A stretch of 64,000 nt of DNA from Sulfuricystis thermophila. Lineage in GTDB: Bacteria > Pseudomonadota > Gammaproteobacteria > Burkholderiales > Rhodocyclaceae. Shown piece by piece: positions 18,548 through 27,317 of the stretch; positions within the stretch are counted from its first letter, which is position 1; the number at the start of each line of letters is the position of its first letter. Position numbers and translations under genes: made by a program. The notes below the pieces were generated by a model, which was not told the DNA's origin, did not search any database, and saw only the letters and a list, made by a program, of their open reading frames with translations. The stretch is from NCBI RefSeq assembly GCF_004323595.1, contig NZ_AP019373.1, forward strand, positions 372,001 to 436,000. Reading direction: 5' to 3'.

Positions 18548-19966
18548 ATGCGTAGCAAACTGCAGCAATTCGGCCTCGTGCTCGTCGGACTGATCGCCGG
18601 CGTCGCCCTGAGTCTCAATTTTTCCGCGATCGCACAAAAAGGCGGCGATGCGCCGCTGCCGGTCGAAGAGTTGAAGAGCTTCGCCGATGTCTTCAACGCC
18701 ATCAAGCAGGGCTATGTCGAGCCAGTCGAGGACAAGACGCTGATCCGCCATGCGATCTCTGGCATGCTGGCGAACCTCGATCCGCATTCTGCCTATCTCG
18801 ACGAGGAAGCCTTCAAAGACTTGCAGGTGTCTACCCAGGGCGAATTCGGCGGCTTGGGGATCGAGGTCGGCATGGAGGACGGCCTCGTCAAGGTGATCGC
18901 CCCGATCGAGGACACGCCCGCGTATCGCGCCGGAGTCAAGGCCGGCGATTTGATCTTCAAGCTCGACGACACGCCGGTGAAGGGCATGACGCTGGGTGAG
19001 GCGGTGAAGAAGATGCGCGGCAAGCCGAAGACCTCGATCCGCCTCTCCATCCTGCGCCAGGGCGAGACCAAGCCGCTCGAGATCACCATCGTGCGCGACG
19101 TGATCAAGGTACAAAGCGTCAAGTCGAAGCTGATCGAGCCGGGTTACGGCTATATGCGCATCACCCAGTTTCAGGAAGAAACCGTCGCCGATCTGGTGAA
19201 ACATTTCGAGCGACTCGTCAAGGCCGATGCCGACGCGAAAGGCACCGGTCTGAAGGGGCTGGTGCTCGATTTGCGCAACGACCCGGGCGGGCTGCTCCAT
19301 TCCGCGATCGGCGTCTCCGCCGCCTTCTTGCCGCCCGGTAGCACGGTCGTCACCACCGACGGGCGGGTCGAGGATGCCAAGCGCAAATACAGCGCCACCG
19401 CCGAGGATTATCTGCGTGGCAACCGCGAGGATCCGCTGAAGAAACTCCCCGCGATTGCGAAGAGCGTGCCGCTGATCGTGCTGGTCAATGCCGGCTCGGC
19501 TTCCGCTTCCGAAATCGTTGCCGGCGCGCTGCAGGATCACAAGCGCGCGATCGTGATGGGCACCCAGACCTTCGGCAAAGGCTCGGTGCAGACGGTGCTG
19601 CCGCTTTCCGGCAAGACGGCGATCAAGCTGACCACGGCGCGCTATTACACGCCGAATGGCCGCTCGATCCAGGCCAAGGGTATCGAGCCGGACATCGTCG
19701 TCGAGGAATCGCCCAATGGCGGCTCGCGCGAGCGGTTGCGCGAAGCCGATCTCGAACGCCATCTCGTCAACGACAAGGAAGGCAAAGACGCGGAGAAACC
19801 CGCCGCGCCGAAGAAGGACAAAGCCGACAAGCCCGACAAGAACGGCAAGACCGATGCCGACAAGGATGAAGCGCAAGCCAAACCTTTCGAGCTGGCCTCG
19901 AAGAACGACTACCAGCTCACGCAGGCGCTCAATCTGCTCAAGGCCCTGAACGTCATCAAAAAATGA
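18548..19966 (+). CDS. S41 family C-terminal processing peptidase
   Basis: 472 residues. N-terminal membrane/signal segment (about 8-30), PDZ domain (about 95-185, FGGLGIEVGMEDGLVKVIAP and GVKAGDLIFKLDDTPV) and S41 catalytic domain with the Ser in NAGSASASEIVAGAL and the Lys in TFGKGSVQTVLPL. The tail (about 400-450) is rich in Lys, Asp and Ala and probably disordered. It acts in the periplasm on protein C-termini or murein hydrolases, in line with the EnvC-like neighbour. Confidence 0.95.
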   Translation: MRSKLQQFGLVLVGLIAGVALSLNFSAIAQKGGDAPLPVEELKSFADVFNAIKQGYVEPVEDKTLIRHAISGMLANLDPHSAYLDEEAFKDLQVSTQGEFGGLGIEVGMEDGLVKVIAPIEDTPAYRAGVKAGDLIFKLDDTPVKGMTLGEAVKKMRGKPKTSIRLSILRQGETKPLEITIVRDVIKVQSVKSKLIEPGYGYMRITQFQEETVADLVKHFERLVKADADAKGTGLKGLVLDLRNDPGGLLHSAIGVSAAFLPPGSTVVTTDGRVEDAKRKYSATAEDYLRGNREDPLKKLPAIAKSVPLIVLVNAGSASASEIVAGALQDHKRAIVMGTQTFGKGSVQTVLPLSGKTAIKLTTARYYTPNGRSIQAKGIEPDIVVEESPNGGSRERLREADLERHLVNDKEGKDAEKPAAPKKDKADKPDKNGKTDADKDEAQAKPFELASKNDYQLTQALNLLKALNVIKK

Positions 19967-20427
19967 ATCCGGAACGCGCCCGCCAACTGCGAGACCAGGA
20001 GCGCGGCATCCAGCGGCCGCACCCGCTGGCGCCGCAGGCGGGCACGAGGAAGCATCGCGAGATCCGCTTCAACAAGGTCAAGCACTGGCAGATTCCCGAG
20101 GCCTTCGCCCTGCTCGAAAGCCTGCCCGGTCTCGAAGTGGCGCCGGGCACCCAGCCCAACGGCATCTCGGTCTGGTACGAAATCACCGACCACTGCATGG
20201 AAGCGCTCGAACAACTGCTCGTCGACCGCGGCTTCCATCTCGACAATTCGCTGTATTGCAAGCTGATCCGCGCTCTGGTGTATTTTTCCGAGGAGACCCA
20301 GCGGCGCAATCTCGGCCAACCCGAGCGGCTGATCAAGAAGTCGCACGAAGTCTATTCACAGGCCTGGGAGCACCATCCCCATGGCGATCATGACGATACG
20401 CCACCGGAATTGCGCGAGTACAAGTGA
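19963..20427 (+). CDS. Hypothetical protein between ctpA and moeB
   Basis: 154 residues; family not recognised. The N-terminus is basic (RARQLRDQERGIQRP), there is no signal peptide or membrane segment, and the middle (about 30-125) looks like a folded domain with the stretch PNGISVWYEITDHCMEALEQ. The C-terminus is His/Asp rich (HHPHGDHDD), which could bind metal. The ATG overlaps the ctpA stop, and its own stop overlaps the GTG of moeB. This coupling hints at a cofactor or sulfur-transfer link with MoeB, but nothing in the sequence proves it. Confidence 0.75.
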   Translation: MNPERARQLRDQERGIQRPHPLAPQAGTRKHREIRFNKVKHWQIPEAFALLESLPGLEVAPGTQPNGISVWYEITDHCMEALEQLLVDRGFHLDNSLYCKLIRALVYFSEETQRRNLGQPERLIKKSHEVYSQAWEHHPHGDHDDTPPELREYK

Positions 20428-21197
20428 CCGATCATCTGGATGACGAGGCGCTGCTGCGCTACAGCCGCCATATCCTGCTGCCCCAGGTCGGCATCGAGGG
20501 GCAGGAGCGGCTCATCGATGCCCGCGCGCTGGTGCTCGGCGCCGGGGGGCTGGGCTCGCCGGCCGCGCTGTATTTGGCCTCTGCCGGCATCGGCACGCTG
20601 GCGCTTGCCGACGGCGACACCGTCGATCTGACCAATCTGCAACGCCAGATCCTGCACCGTACGGCCTCGATCGGCAAACCAAAAGTGCTCTCGGGGGCCG
20701 CGACGCTTGCCGAAATCAACCCTGGCTGCCGAGTCATTCCGTTGCAAGAGCGGCTTGCCGGCGCGCGGCTGGAAGAGGAGGTCGCGGCCGCCGACGTGGT
20801 GCTCGACTGCTCGGACAACTTCGCTACCCGCCACGCGGCGAACCGCGCCTGCGTCAAATACCGCAAACCGCTCGTCTCCGGTGCGGCGATCCGCTTCGAT
20901 GGCCAAATCGCGGTGTTCGACACGCGGCGCGACGATGCGCCCTGCTATCACTGCCTGTTTCCGGAAGCGGAGGAGGTCGAGGAGGTCCGCTGCGCGGTGA
21001 TGGGCGTGTTCGCACCGATCACCGGCATCGTCGGCGCGATGCAGGCCGCGGAGGCGCTCAAACTCGTGATCGGCTGCGGCGAACCGCTTGCCGGTCGACT
21101 GCTGCTGCTCGACGGATTGGCGATGGAATGGCGCTCGATTGCCGTGCCGCGCGATCCGGCCTGCGCCGTCTGTGCTACGCGAAACGCGCGCGGATGA
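20424..21197 (+). CDS. moeB: ThiF/MoeB-family adenylyltransferase
   Basis: 257 residues starting at GTG 20424. ATP-binding loop GAGGLGSPAALYLASAGIG (about 38-56), Arg finger region DLTNLQRQILH, catalytic-type stretch DCSDNFATRHAANRAC, and zinc cysteines CYHC and CAVC. Such enzymes adenylate the C-terminal Gly of MoaD or ThiS so that sulfur can be added. No rhodanese domain is fused. The 3' end overlaps the convergent ribD by 23 nt. Confidence 0.93.
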   Translation: MTDHLDDEALLRYSRHILLPQVGIEGQERLIDARALVLGAGGLGSPAALYLASAGIGTLALADGDTVDLTNLQRQILHRTASIGKPKVLSGAATLAEINPGCRVIPLQERLAGARLEEEVAAADVVLDCSDNFATRHAANRACVKYRKPLVSGAAIRFDGQIAVFDTRRDDAPCYHCLFPEAEEVEEVRCAVMGVFAPITGIVGAMQAAEALKLVIGCGEPLAGRLLLLDGLAMEWRSIAVPRDPACAVCATRNARG

Positions 21198-22323
21198 AAA
21201 AGTCGGCGCTGACGCAACGGCACTCGACGATCTGCAAACGCTTCGCTGCGGAAAGCTCGGTGAGATGGGCGAAATCGGCCATGCCGCGTGCGGCATCGCC
21301 CAACAGCAGCGGCGCCTGGTAGATCAGCAGTTCATCGACCAGCCCTTCGCGCAACAGTGAACCGTTGAGTTTCAGACCGGCCTCGGCCATCACTTCGTTG
21401 ATGCCGCGGCGGCCGAGCTCCTGCATCAAGGCGGCCAGGTCGACCTTGCCCTGGGCATTCGGCAACACGACGACTTCCGCGCCCAGTGCGGCAAGCCGCG
21501 CAGCTTTTGCGGCATTCTCGACCGCACAGGCGATCAGGCAATGGCCGCTTTCGAGGATCGCTGCGCCGGGTGAGATTTCGAGCCGGCTGTCGACGACGAC
21601 TTTGAGCGGCTGGCGGGGCGTGTCGATGTCGCGCACCGTCAGACGCGGATCGTCGTCTTTCACGGTGCCGATGCCGGTGAGCAGCGCGCACGAGCGTGCG
21701 CGCCAGCCGTGCGCGTGACGGCGCGCGTCCGGCCCGGTGATCCATTGCGAGGTGCCGTTGGCGAGCGCGGTCTTGCCGTCGAGACTCATCGCCACCTTGA
21801 GCCGCAACCACGGCCGGCCGCGTGTCATGCGGCTGATAAAGCCGATGTTGAGTTCGCGCGCCTCGTCTGCCAGCAGGCCGCAGGCGACCTCGATGCCGGC
21901 TGCGCGCAGCTTTTCCAGCCCCTGGCCGGCGACCAGCGGGTTCGGGTCCTGCATCGCGGCGACGACGCGCGAGACACCCGCCTCGATCAGCGCATCGGCG
22001 CAGGGGGGGGTGCGGCCATGATGCGAGCAGGGTTCGAGCGTGACATAGGCCGTCGCACCGCGTGCCGTCCCGCCAGCGCCGACTTTTCGATGTGAGTCGG
22101 CGCCCGGCGGGACGTCCTGATTTCCGCCAGCGCCGACTTTGCGTAGCGCGACGATCTCGGCGTGCGGCCCGCCGGCCTTCTCGTGCCAGCCTTCGCCGAG
22201 GATCGTGCCGTCCCTGACCAGCACGCAGCCGACGCGCGGATTGGGCGTGGTGGTGTAAAGGCCGCGCGCCGCGAGTTGCAGCGCGCGAGCCATGAAAGCA
22301 TGGTCGGCGGCCGTGAAGTTCAC
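21175..22323 (-). CDS. ribD: Bifunctional riboflavin biosynthesis protein RibD
   Basis: 382 residues. N-terminal deaminase with PHAEIVALR and [11 protein letters not shown] zinc motifs; C-terminal reductase from about residue 170 ([28 protein letters not shown]). It carries out steps two and three of riboflavin synthesis. Between the two zinc motifs about 20 extra residues are inserted: [18 protein letters not shown] then RKVGAGGTA, encoded by three copies of the dispersed repeat. Normal RibD has only a short link here. Start overlaps the nrdR stop by 4 nt. Confidence 0.94.
   Translation of the reverse strand: MNFTAADHAFMARALQLAARGLYTTTPNPRVGCVLVRDGTILGEGWHEKAGGPHAEIVALRKVGAGGNQDVPPGADSHRKVGAGGTARGATAYVTLEPCSHHGRTPPCADALIEAGVSRVVAAMQDPNPLVAGQGLEKLRAAGIEVACGLLADEARELNIGFISRMTRGRPWLRLKVAMSLDGKTALANGTSQWITGPDARRHAHGWRARSCALLTGIGTVKDDDPRLTVRDIDTPRQPLKVVVDSRLEISPGAAILESGHCLIACAVENAAKAARLAALGAEVVVLPNAQGKVDLAALMQELGRRGINEVMAEAGLKLNGSLLREGLVDELLIYQAPLLLGDAARGMADFAHLTELSAAKRLQIVECRCVSADFFIRARFA
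21197..21222 (+). repeat. Possible diverged dispersed repeat at the ribD 3' end
   Basis: AAAAGTCGGCGCTGACGCAACGGCA matches the repeat with several changes; it spans the moeB/ribD overlap and encodes CRCVSADF at the RibD C-terminus. Could be chance. Confidence 0.35.
22062..22140. repeat. Dispersed repeat cluster forming a hairpin inside ribD
   Basis: A reverse copy (arm GTCCCGCCAGCGCCGAC, 22067-22083), a 12-nt loop TTTTCGATGTGA, and a direct copy (GTCGGCGCCCGGCGGGAC, 22096-22113) form a near-perfect palindrome; a third, partial reverse copy lies at 22124-22140. All are in the ribD reading frame without breaking it. Confidence 0.85.
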
Positions 22324-22793
22324 TTGCTGCTGGAACGACGCCGTGGGGTCTTCACCTCGCGGATCGCTTCGGAAAACTCGTCGACGTCCTCGAAGTTGCG
22401 ATATACCGAGGCGAAGCGGATGTAGGCCACCTTGTCGAGTTTCTTCAGTTCGCGCATCACCAGCTCGCCGATGCGATCGGAAGCCACTTCGCGCGCGGCC
22501 ATCTGCACGAGCTTTTCCTCGATGCGGTCGAGCGCGGCCTCCACGCTCTCCGAGCTGACCGGGCGCTTCCTCAACGCGAGCATCATGCTCGACTTGAGTT
22601 TCTCGCGATCGTATTCGACGCGACTGCCGTTCTTTTTGACGACCAGCGGCAATTGCAGCTCGACACGCTCGTAGGTGGTGAAGCGCTTCTCACAGGCGAG
22701 GCAACGCCGACGCCGGCGCACGGTGTCGCCTTCCTCGTTCTCACGCGTGTCGACGACCTGGGTATTGTCCTCGTTGCAGTAAGGACAGCGCAT
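22320..22793 (-). CDS. nrdR: Transcriptional repressor NrdR
   Basis: 157 residues. Zinc ribbon MRCPYC...[14 protein letters not shown] at the N-terminus and an ATP-cone domain (about 49-139, [19 protein letters not shown]). It represses ribonucleotide reductase genes when dATP is bound. The order glyA-nrdR-ribD is widespread in betaproteobacteria. It starts 3 bp after the glyA stop. Confidence 0.97.
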   Translation of the reverse strand: MRCPYCNEDNTQVVDTRENEEGDTVRRRRRCLACEKRFTTYERVELQLPLVVKKNGSRVEYDREKLKSSMMLALRKRPVSSESVEAALDRIEEKLVQMAAREVASDRIGELVMRELKKLDKVAYIRFASVYRNFEDVDEFSEAIREVKTPRRRSSSK

Positions 22794-22796
22794 CGC

Positions 22797-24041
22797 TCAG
22801 CCGTAAACCGGGAACTTCCTGCACAAGGCGGCGACTTCGTTGCGTACGCGCTCGATCACCGCCTCGTCATTGGGCGCGTCGAGCACGTCGGCGATCAGGT
22901 TCGCTACTTCTTCGGCCTCGATTTCGGTGAAGCCGCGCGTCGTCATCGCCGGCGTGCCGATGCGGATGCCGCTGGTGACGAAGGGCTTTTGCGGATCATT
23001 GGGGATCGCGTTCTTGTTCACCGTGATGTGCGCGCGGCCCAAGGCGGCCTCGGCATCCTTGCCAGTGATGTTCTTGGCGGTGAGGTCGACCAAAAAGACA
23101 TGGCTCTCGGTGCGGCCCGAGACGATGCGCAAGCCGCGCTGCTTGAGGGCTTTCGCCATCACCTGGGCGTTTTCGATCACCTGCTCCTGATAGGCCTTGA
23201 ACTCCTTGCTCATCGCCCCCTTGAAGGCCACCGCCTTGGCGGCGATCACATGCATCAGCGGCCCGCCCTGCAGCCCCGGGAAGATCGCCGAGTTGATCGC
23301 CTTCTCGTGCTCGGCCTTCATCAGAATCAAGCCGCCACGGGGGCCGCGCAGCGTCTTGTGCGTGGTCGAGGTGACCACGTCGGCGTGCGGCACCGGATTC
23401 GGGTAGAAGCCGGCGGCCACCAGCCCGGCATAGTGCGCCATGTCCACCATGAAGATCGCGCCGACCGCCTTGGCGATCTTCGCGAAACGCTCGAAATCGA
23501 TCTTCAGCGCATAGGCCGAGGCGCCGGCGATGATCAGCTTCGGCTTGTGCTCATGGGCGAGCCGTTCGACCTGATCGTAGTCGATCGCTTCATCCTTGGT
23601 CAGTCCATAGGGAACGACGTTGAACCACTTGCCGGACATGTTGAGCGCCATGCCGTGGGTGAGATGGCCGCCTTCGGCGAGGCTCATGCCCATCACCGTG
23701 TCACCGGGCTTCAGAAAGGCCATGAACACCGCCTGATTGGCCTGCGAGCCGGAATTCGGCTGCACGTTGGCCGCTTCGGCGCCGAACAGCGCCTTGGCGC
23801 GGTCGATCGCCAGCTGCTCGACGATATCCACGTATTCGCAGCCGCCGTAATAGCGCTTGCCCGGATAACCTTCGGCGTACTTGTTGGTGAGCTGGGAGCC
23901 CTGGGCTTCCATTACCGCCCAGGAGACGTAGTTTTCCGAGGCGATCAGTTCGATGTGGTCTTCCTGCCGCTGGTTTTCCTGGCGGATGGCGGCATAGATT
24001 TCCGGGTCGATCTTGGCGAGGCTGTCTTGTTTCGAGAACAT
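22797..24041 (-). CDS. glyA: Serine hydroxymethyltransferase
   Basis: 414 residues, the family's usual length. PLP lysine in [16 protein letters not shown]-terminal [11 protein letters not shown] and [18 protein letters not shown] are diagnostic. It makes glycine and 5,10-methylene-tetrahydrofolate from serine, which supplies the thymidylate synthase and DHFR encoded elsewhere in the window. First gene of glyA-nrdR-ribD. Confidence 0.98.
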   Translation of the reverse strand: MFSKQDSLAKIDPEIYAAIRQENQRQEDHIELIASENYVSWAVMEAQGSQLTNKYAEGYPGKRYYGGCEYVDIVEQLAIDRAKALFGAEAANVQPNSGSQANQAVFMAFLKPGDTVMGMSLAEGGHLTHGMALNMSGKWFNVVPYGLTKDEAIDYDQVERLAHEHKPKLIIAGASAYALKIDFERFAKIAKAVGAIFMVDMAHYAGLVAAGFYPNPVPHADVVTSTTHKTLRGPRGGLILMKAEHEKAINSAIFPGLQGGPLMHVIAAKAVAFKGAMSKEFKAYQEQVIENAQVMAKALKQRGLRIVSGRTESHVFLVDLTAKNITGKDAEAALGRAHITVNKNAIPNDPQKPFVTSGIRIGTPAMTTRGFTEIEAEEVANLIADVLDAPNDEAVIERVRNEVAALCRKFPVYG

Positions 24042-24085
24042 GGGGAATCCCGTCGGAGTGATCTTGAAGCACGAATTCTACCCGT

Positions 24086-24709
24086 TCAGAGTTCGTCGAG
24101 CGGCCTATCCAAATGCTCCCGCTCGGCCCAGGAAAGCAGGCTCCAGCAGCCGGCCTCGATCTCGATCCAGTTGATGCCGCAATTCGGGATGGCGAAATCG
24201 CGTGGCGCGACGAGCGGCCGGCCTGCGGCCTGCCGGTAGGCGATGTCGAGCACACCGCCATGGGTGAAGATGGCGATGCTTTCCTGCGGATGGCGTTCGA
24301 CTACGGCTGCGAAAGCGACGGCGAGCCGGGCGGCGAAATCGAGCAGGCTTTCCCCGCCCTCGGGGACGAAACGCGGATCGCGCGTCTTGTGGCGCGCATA
24401 GGCGGCCGGATGGCGCGCCTCGCATTCCTCGTAGGTGAGCCCCTGGAAAATGCCGTAATGGCGCTCTCGAAACCCGGTATCGATGAGGAGCGGCAGGCGG
24501 GCGAGATGCGCGGTGGCTTCGGCGGTCTGGCGGGCGCGCGTGAGATCGCTGGTGTAGATCGCCGCGAAGCCCTCGTCCTTGAGCGCGTTGGCGGTGGCGC
24601 GCGCCTGGGCGTGGCCGAGTGCGGAGAGGGGAATGTCGAGCTGGCCCTGGATGCGGCGGCCGGCGTTCCAGTCGGTCTCACCGTGGCGGATCAGACAGAG
24701 GCGGGTCAT
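24086..24709 (-). CDS. Histidine phosphatase (phosphoglycerate mutase-like)
   Basis: 207 residues from ATG 24709. RHG motif RLCLIRHGETDWN at the N-terminus, EGGES in the middle and the second His in IFTHGGVLDIAYRQ. This fits cofactor-independent-of-glycolysis phosphatases of the GpmB/CobC/PhoE type, acting on a small phosphate ester that cannot be named from sequence. A longer in-frame start exists upstream but lacks an RBS. Confidence 0.85.
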   Translation of the reverse strand: MTRLCLIRHGETDWNAGRRIQGQLDIPLSALGHAQARATANALKDEGFAAIYTSDLTRARQTAEATAHLARLPLLIDTGFRERHYGIFQGLTYEECEARHPAAYARHKTRDPRFVPEGGESLLDFAARLAVAFAAVVERHPQESIAIFTHGGVLDIAYRQAAGRPLVAPRDFAIPNCGINWIEIEAGCWSLLSWAEREHLDRPLDEL

Positions 24710-24876
24710 GGTTTGGGAAGATCGGCAATGGTGGCCACCGCTTGCGGCTTTCCACAATCCGTTGGCCAGACGGGGCGCGAACCGTTAACATTCGGGACCA
24801 TCGCGCTTGGACAGGGGCGGAAAGCTCGCATTGGGCTCCATTATCGCCCATGGCGCCGCCACGGAGGAGTAACCCA

Positions 24877-25527
24877 ATGAACTTCTTGCTGCAATTGTCG
24901 CGGCTGATCGATCGCATCAACGAAGCGGTGGGTCGCGCGGCGATCTGGCTGATCCTGGTCGTAGTGCTGATCTCGGCCGGAAACGCCGTATCGCGCTTCG
25001 CCTTCAACATGAGCTCGAACGCGATGCTCGAGGTCCAGTGGTATCTGTTTTCGGCGATCTTCCTTGCCTGCGCCGCCTACGTGCTAAAGAAAAATGAGCA
25101 CATCCGCATCGATGTCATCGCCGGGAGATTCTCCGAACGTGCGCAGAACTGGATCGACGTTTTCGGCATCCTCGTCTTTCTCTTGCCGATGGCGGTCTTG
25201 ATCGCGTATCTATCCTGGCCGGTGTTCATGAACGCCTGGCATTCCGGCGAGGTGTCCGCCAACGCCGGTGGTCTGATCCGCTGGCCAGTGCGTTTACTGC
25301 TGCCGCTCGGCTTTGCGCTCTTGATTCTGCAAGCCGTCTCCGAACTCATCAAGCGCGTTGCCTTTCTTGCCGGCATCGCCCCCAACCCGCTCAAAAAAGC
25401 CGCGGGGCCGTCCGCCGAGGAGGAATTGGCGGCAGAAATCAGGAAGCATCAGGTCGCGCCCGAGGTCGCCGACATCGTGCACATGAACCATGAGATGATC
25501 GAGAACCCGCAAGGAGAGCAGAAGTGA
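24877..25527 (+). CDS. dctQ: TRAP transporter small permease (DctQ family)
   Basis: 216 residues with four membrane segments (about 20-40, 55-72, 98-120, 140-163) typical of DctQ. An unusually long charged C-terminal tail (about 170-216) follows. ATG 24877 is preceded by GGAGGAG. It is coupled to the large permease by overlap of the TGA with the next GTG. The matching binding protein is encoded convergently beyond the intron. Confidence 0.9.
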   Translation: MNFLLQLSRLIDRINEAVGRAAIWLILVVVLISAGNAVSRFAFNMSSNAMLEVQWYLFSAIFLACAAYVLKKNEHIRIDVIAGRFSERAQNWIDVFGILVFLLPMAVLIAYLSWPVFMNAWHSGEVSANAGGLIRWPVRLLLPLGFALLILQAVSELIKRVAFLAGIAPNPLKKAAGPSAEEELAAEIRKHQVAPEVADIVHMNHEMIENPQGEQK

Positions 25528-27251
25528 CGGAATTTTTCATCGCCAACATGGCGCCGATCATCTTCGCTTCGCTGGTCGTCTTCCTGCTGATCGGGTTTCC
25601 AGTCGCCTTCGCGCTCGCTGCCAACGGCATCATCTTCGGCCTGATCGGTATCGAGCTGGGTCTCTTCCATCCGGCTTTCTTCCAGGCGCTGCCGGAACGC
25701 ATCTTCGGCGGCGTGATGAACAACGACACGCTCTTGGCCATCCCCTTCTTCACTTTCATGGGGCTGATCCTCGAGCGATCCGGCATGGCCGAGGATCTGC
25801 TCGAAACCATCGGCCAACTCTTCGGCCCGGTGCGCGGTGGACTGGCGATCGCGGTGATCTTCGTCGGTGCCATGCTCGCGGCGACGACCGGCGTCGTGGC
25901 CGCCTCGGTGATCTCGATGGGCCTCATCTCGCTGCCGATCATGTTGCGCTACGGCTACGACAGGCGGCTCGCCTCGGGCGTCATCGCCGCCTCGGGCACG
26001 TTGGCGCAGATCATCCCGCCCTCCCTGGTGCTCATCATCATCGCCGACCAGCTCGGCAAGTCGGTCGGCGACATGTACAAGGGCGCTTTCGTGCCGGGAT
26101 TCGTGCTGACGGGGCTGTATCTCCTCTATGTGATCGGCATGGCGCTGATTTTCCCGAAATCGGCGCCGGCGCTGCCGCCCGATGCCCGCACCTTCCGGGA
26201 AGCGAACGGCCGTTCCGGTGCGCGCTCGTTGATCGTTCTGCTCGCGATGGCGACAGCGATCGCCGGGTGGTGGGCGTCGCGGCAGCCCGCGGAAAAGCAT
26301 GTCGACGAGATCGTCGTCGTCAGCATGACGATCGCGATGGCGGTGGCGTTTGCCGCCGCCGCCATCAACCGTGCCTTGAAGCTAGGGCTGCTGTCGAAAA
26401 TGGCCGAGCGGGTCACCTTCGTGCTGATTCCACCGCTGGCGCTGATCTTCCTGGTGCTCGGCACCATTTTCATCGGCGTGGCGACCCCCACCGAAGGCGG
26501 CGCGATGGGCGCCACCGGCGCGCTCGTCATGGCTTTGTCGAGAAAACGCTTAAATCTTTCCCTGCTCAAGCAGGCGATGGATTCGACGGCCAAGCTCACC
26601 ACCTTCGTCGTCTTCATCCTGATCGGTGCGCGCGTCTTTTCGCTCACCTTTTACGGTGTCGACGGCCACAAATGGGTCGAGCACCTGCTCGCCAACTTGC
26701 CCGGCGGCGAGATCGGTTTCCTGATCGTCGTCAACATCCTCGTTTTCCTGCTCGCCTTCTTCCTCGACTTCTTCGAGCTCGCCTTCATCGTCATTCCTTT
26801 GCTGGCGCCGGCGGCAGAGGCGTTGGGTATCGATCTGATCTGGTTCGGTGTGGTGTTGGCCGTCAACATGCAAACCTCCTTCATGCACCCACCCTTTGGC
26901 TTTGCGCTCTTCTATCTGCGCTCGGTCGCGCCCAGTTCGCCTTACAAGGATCACGTCACCGGCCAGACGATGGCCCCGGTGACCACCGGGCAGATCTACT
27001 GGGGGGCGATCCCCTTCGTCGTCATCCAGATCATCATGGTCGCCCTGGTGATCGCCTTCCCCCAACTAGTGGGGCACGACAAGCCGGCTTATGTCGAGGG
27101 CGAGACGCCGATGATCGACATCCAGCAGATGCTCGACGAGGATGCGGCGGCCGATGCGGCGCGCGAGGCCGGGAAAGTCGGCGCCGGCGGGACGGCAAAC
27201 GATGGCGACGCCATCACCAAGGCCTTGCGCGAATCCGAAGCGACGAAATAG
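25524..27251 (+). CDS. dctM: TRAP transporter large permease (DctM family)
   Basis: 575 residues. Multiple membrane segments throughout; motifs PFFTFMGLILERSGMAEDLL, PPSLVLIIIADQ and VATPTEGGAMGA are DctM signatures. It is longer than most DctM proteins (about 430), owing to an internal insert (about 215-290) and a charged tail of about 55 residues. The tail contains the dispersed repeat (27174-27197), read as [11 protein letters not shown]. Uptake is driven by an ion gradient. The substrate is probably an organic or 2-oxo acid, judged from the DctP protein. Confidence 0.93.
   Translation: MTEFFIANMAPIIFASLVVFLLIGFPVAFALAANGIIFGLIGIELGLFHPAFFQALPERIFGGVMNNDTLLAIPFFTFMGLILERSGMAEDLLETIGQLFGPVRGGLAIAVIFVGAMLAATTGVVAASVISMGLISLPIMLRYGYDRRLASGVIAASGTLAQIIPPSLVLIIIADQLGKSVGDMYKGAFVPGFVLTGLYLLYVIGMALIFPKSAPALPPDARTFREANGRSGARSLIVLLAMATAIAGWWASRQPAEKHVDEIVVVSMTIAMAVAFAAAAINRALKLGLLSKMAERVTFVLIPPLALIFLVLGTIFIGVATPTEGGAMGATGALVMALSRKRLNLSLLKQAMDSTAKLTTFVVFILIGARVFSLTFYGVDGHKWVEHLLANLPGGEIGFLIVVNILVFLLAFFLDFFELAFIVIPLLAPAAEALGIDLIWFGVVLAVNMQTSFMHPPFGFALFYLRSVAPSSPYKDHVTGQTMAPVTTGQIYWGAIPFVVIQIIMVALVIAFPQLVGHDKPAYVEGETPMIDIQQMLDEDAAADAAREAGKVGAGGTANDGDAITKALRESEATK
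27174..27197 (+). repeat. Dispersed repeat, copy at the dctM 3' end
   Basis: AAAGTCGGCGCCGGCGGGAC plus GGCA: one base differs from the core. In frame as KVGAGGTA in the DctM C-terminal tail. Confidence 0.85.
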
Positions 27252-27282
27252 TAGCCGGACTGCCTCTGGTGATATGCGGATG

Positions 27283-27315
27283 AAAAAAGCCCTGCGCACT
27301 GCGCAGGGCTTTTTT
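27283..27315 (+). terminator. Strong bidirectional intrinsic terminator after dctM
   Basis: AAAAAAGCCCTGCGC-ACT-GCGCAGGGCTTTTTT, a 9-bp GC stem with A and T tracts on both sides. It would have served both dctM and the convergent dctP before the intron inserted. Confidence 0.92.
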
Positions 27316-27317
27316 GC

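Noticed and set aside
22653-24239. 528-codon plus-strand frame opposite nrdR and glyA
   Set aside because: Both minus-strand genes are certain; the plus frame is a codon-bias artefact.
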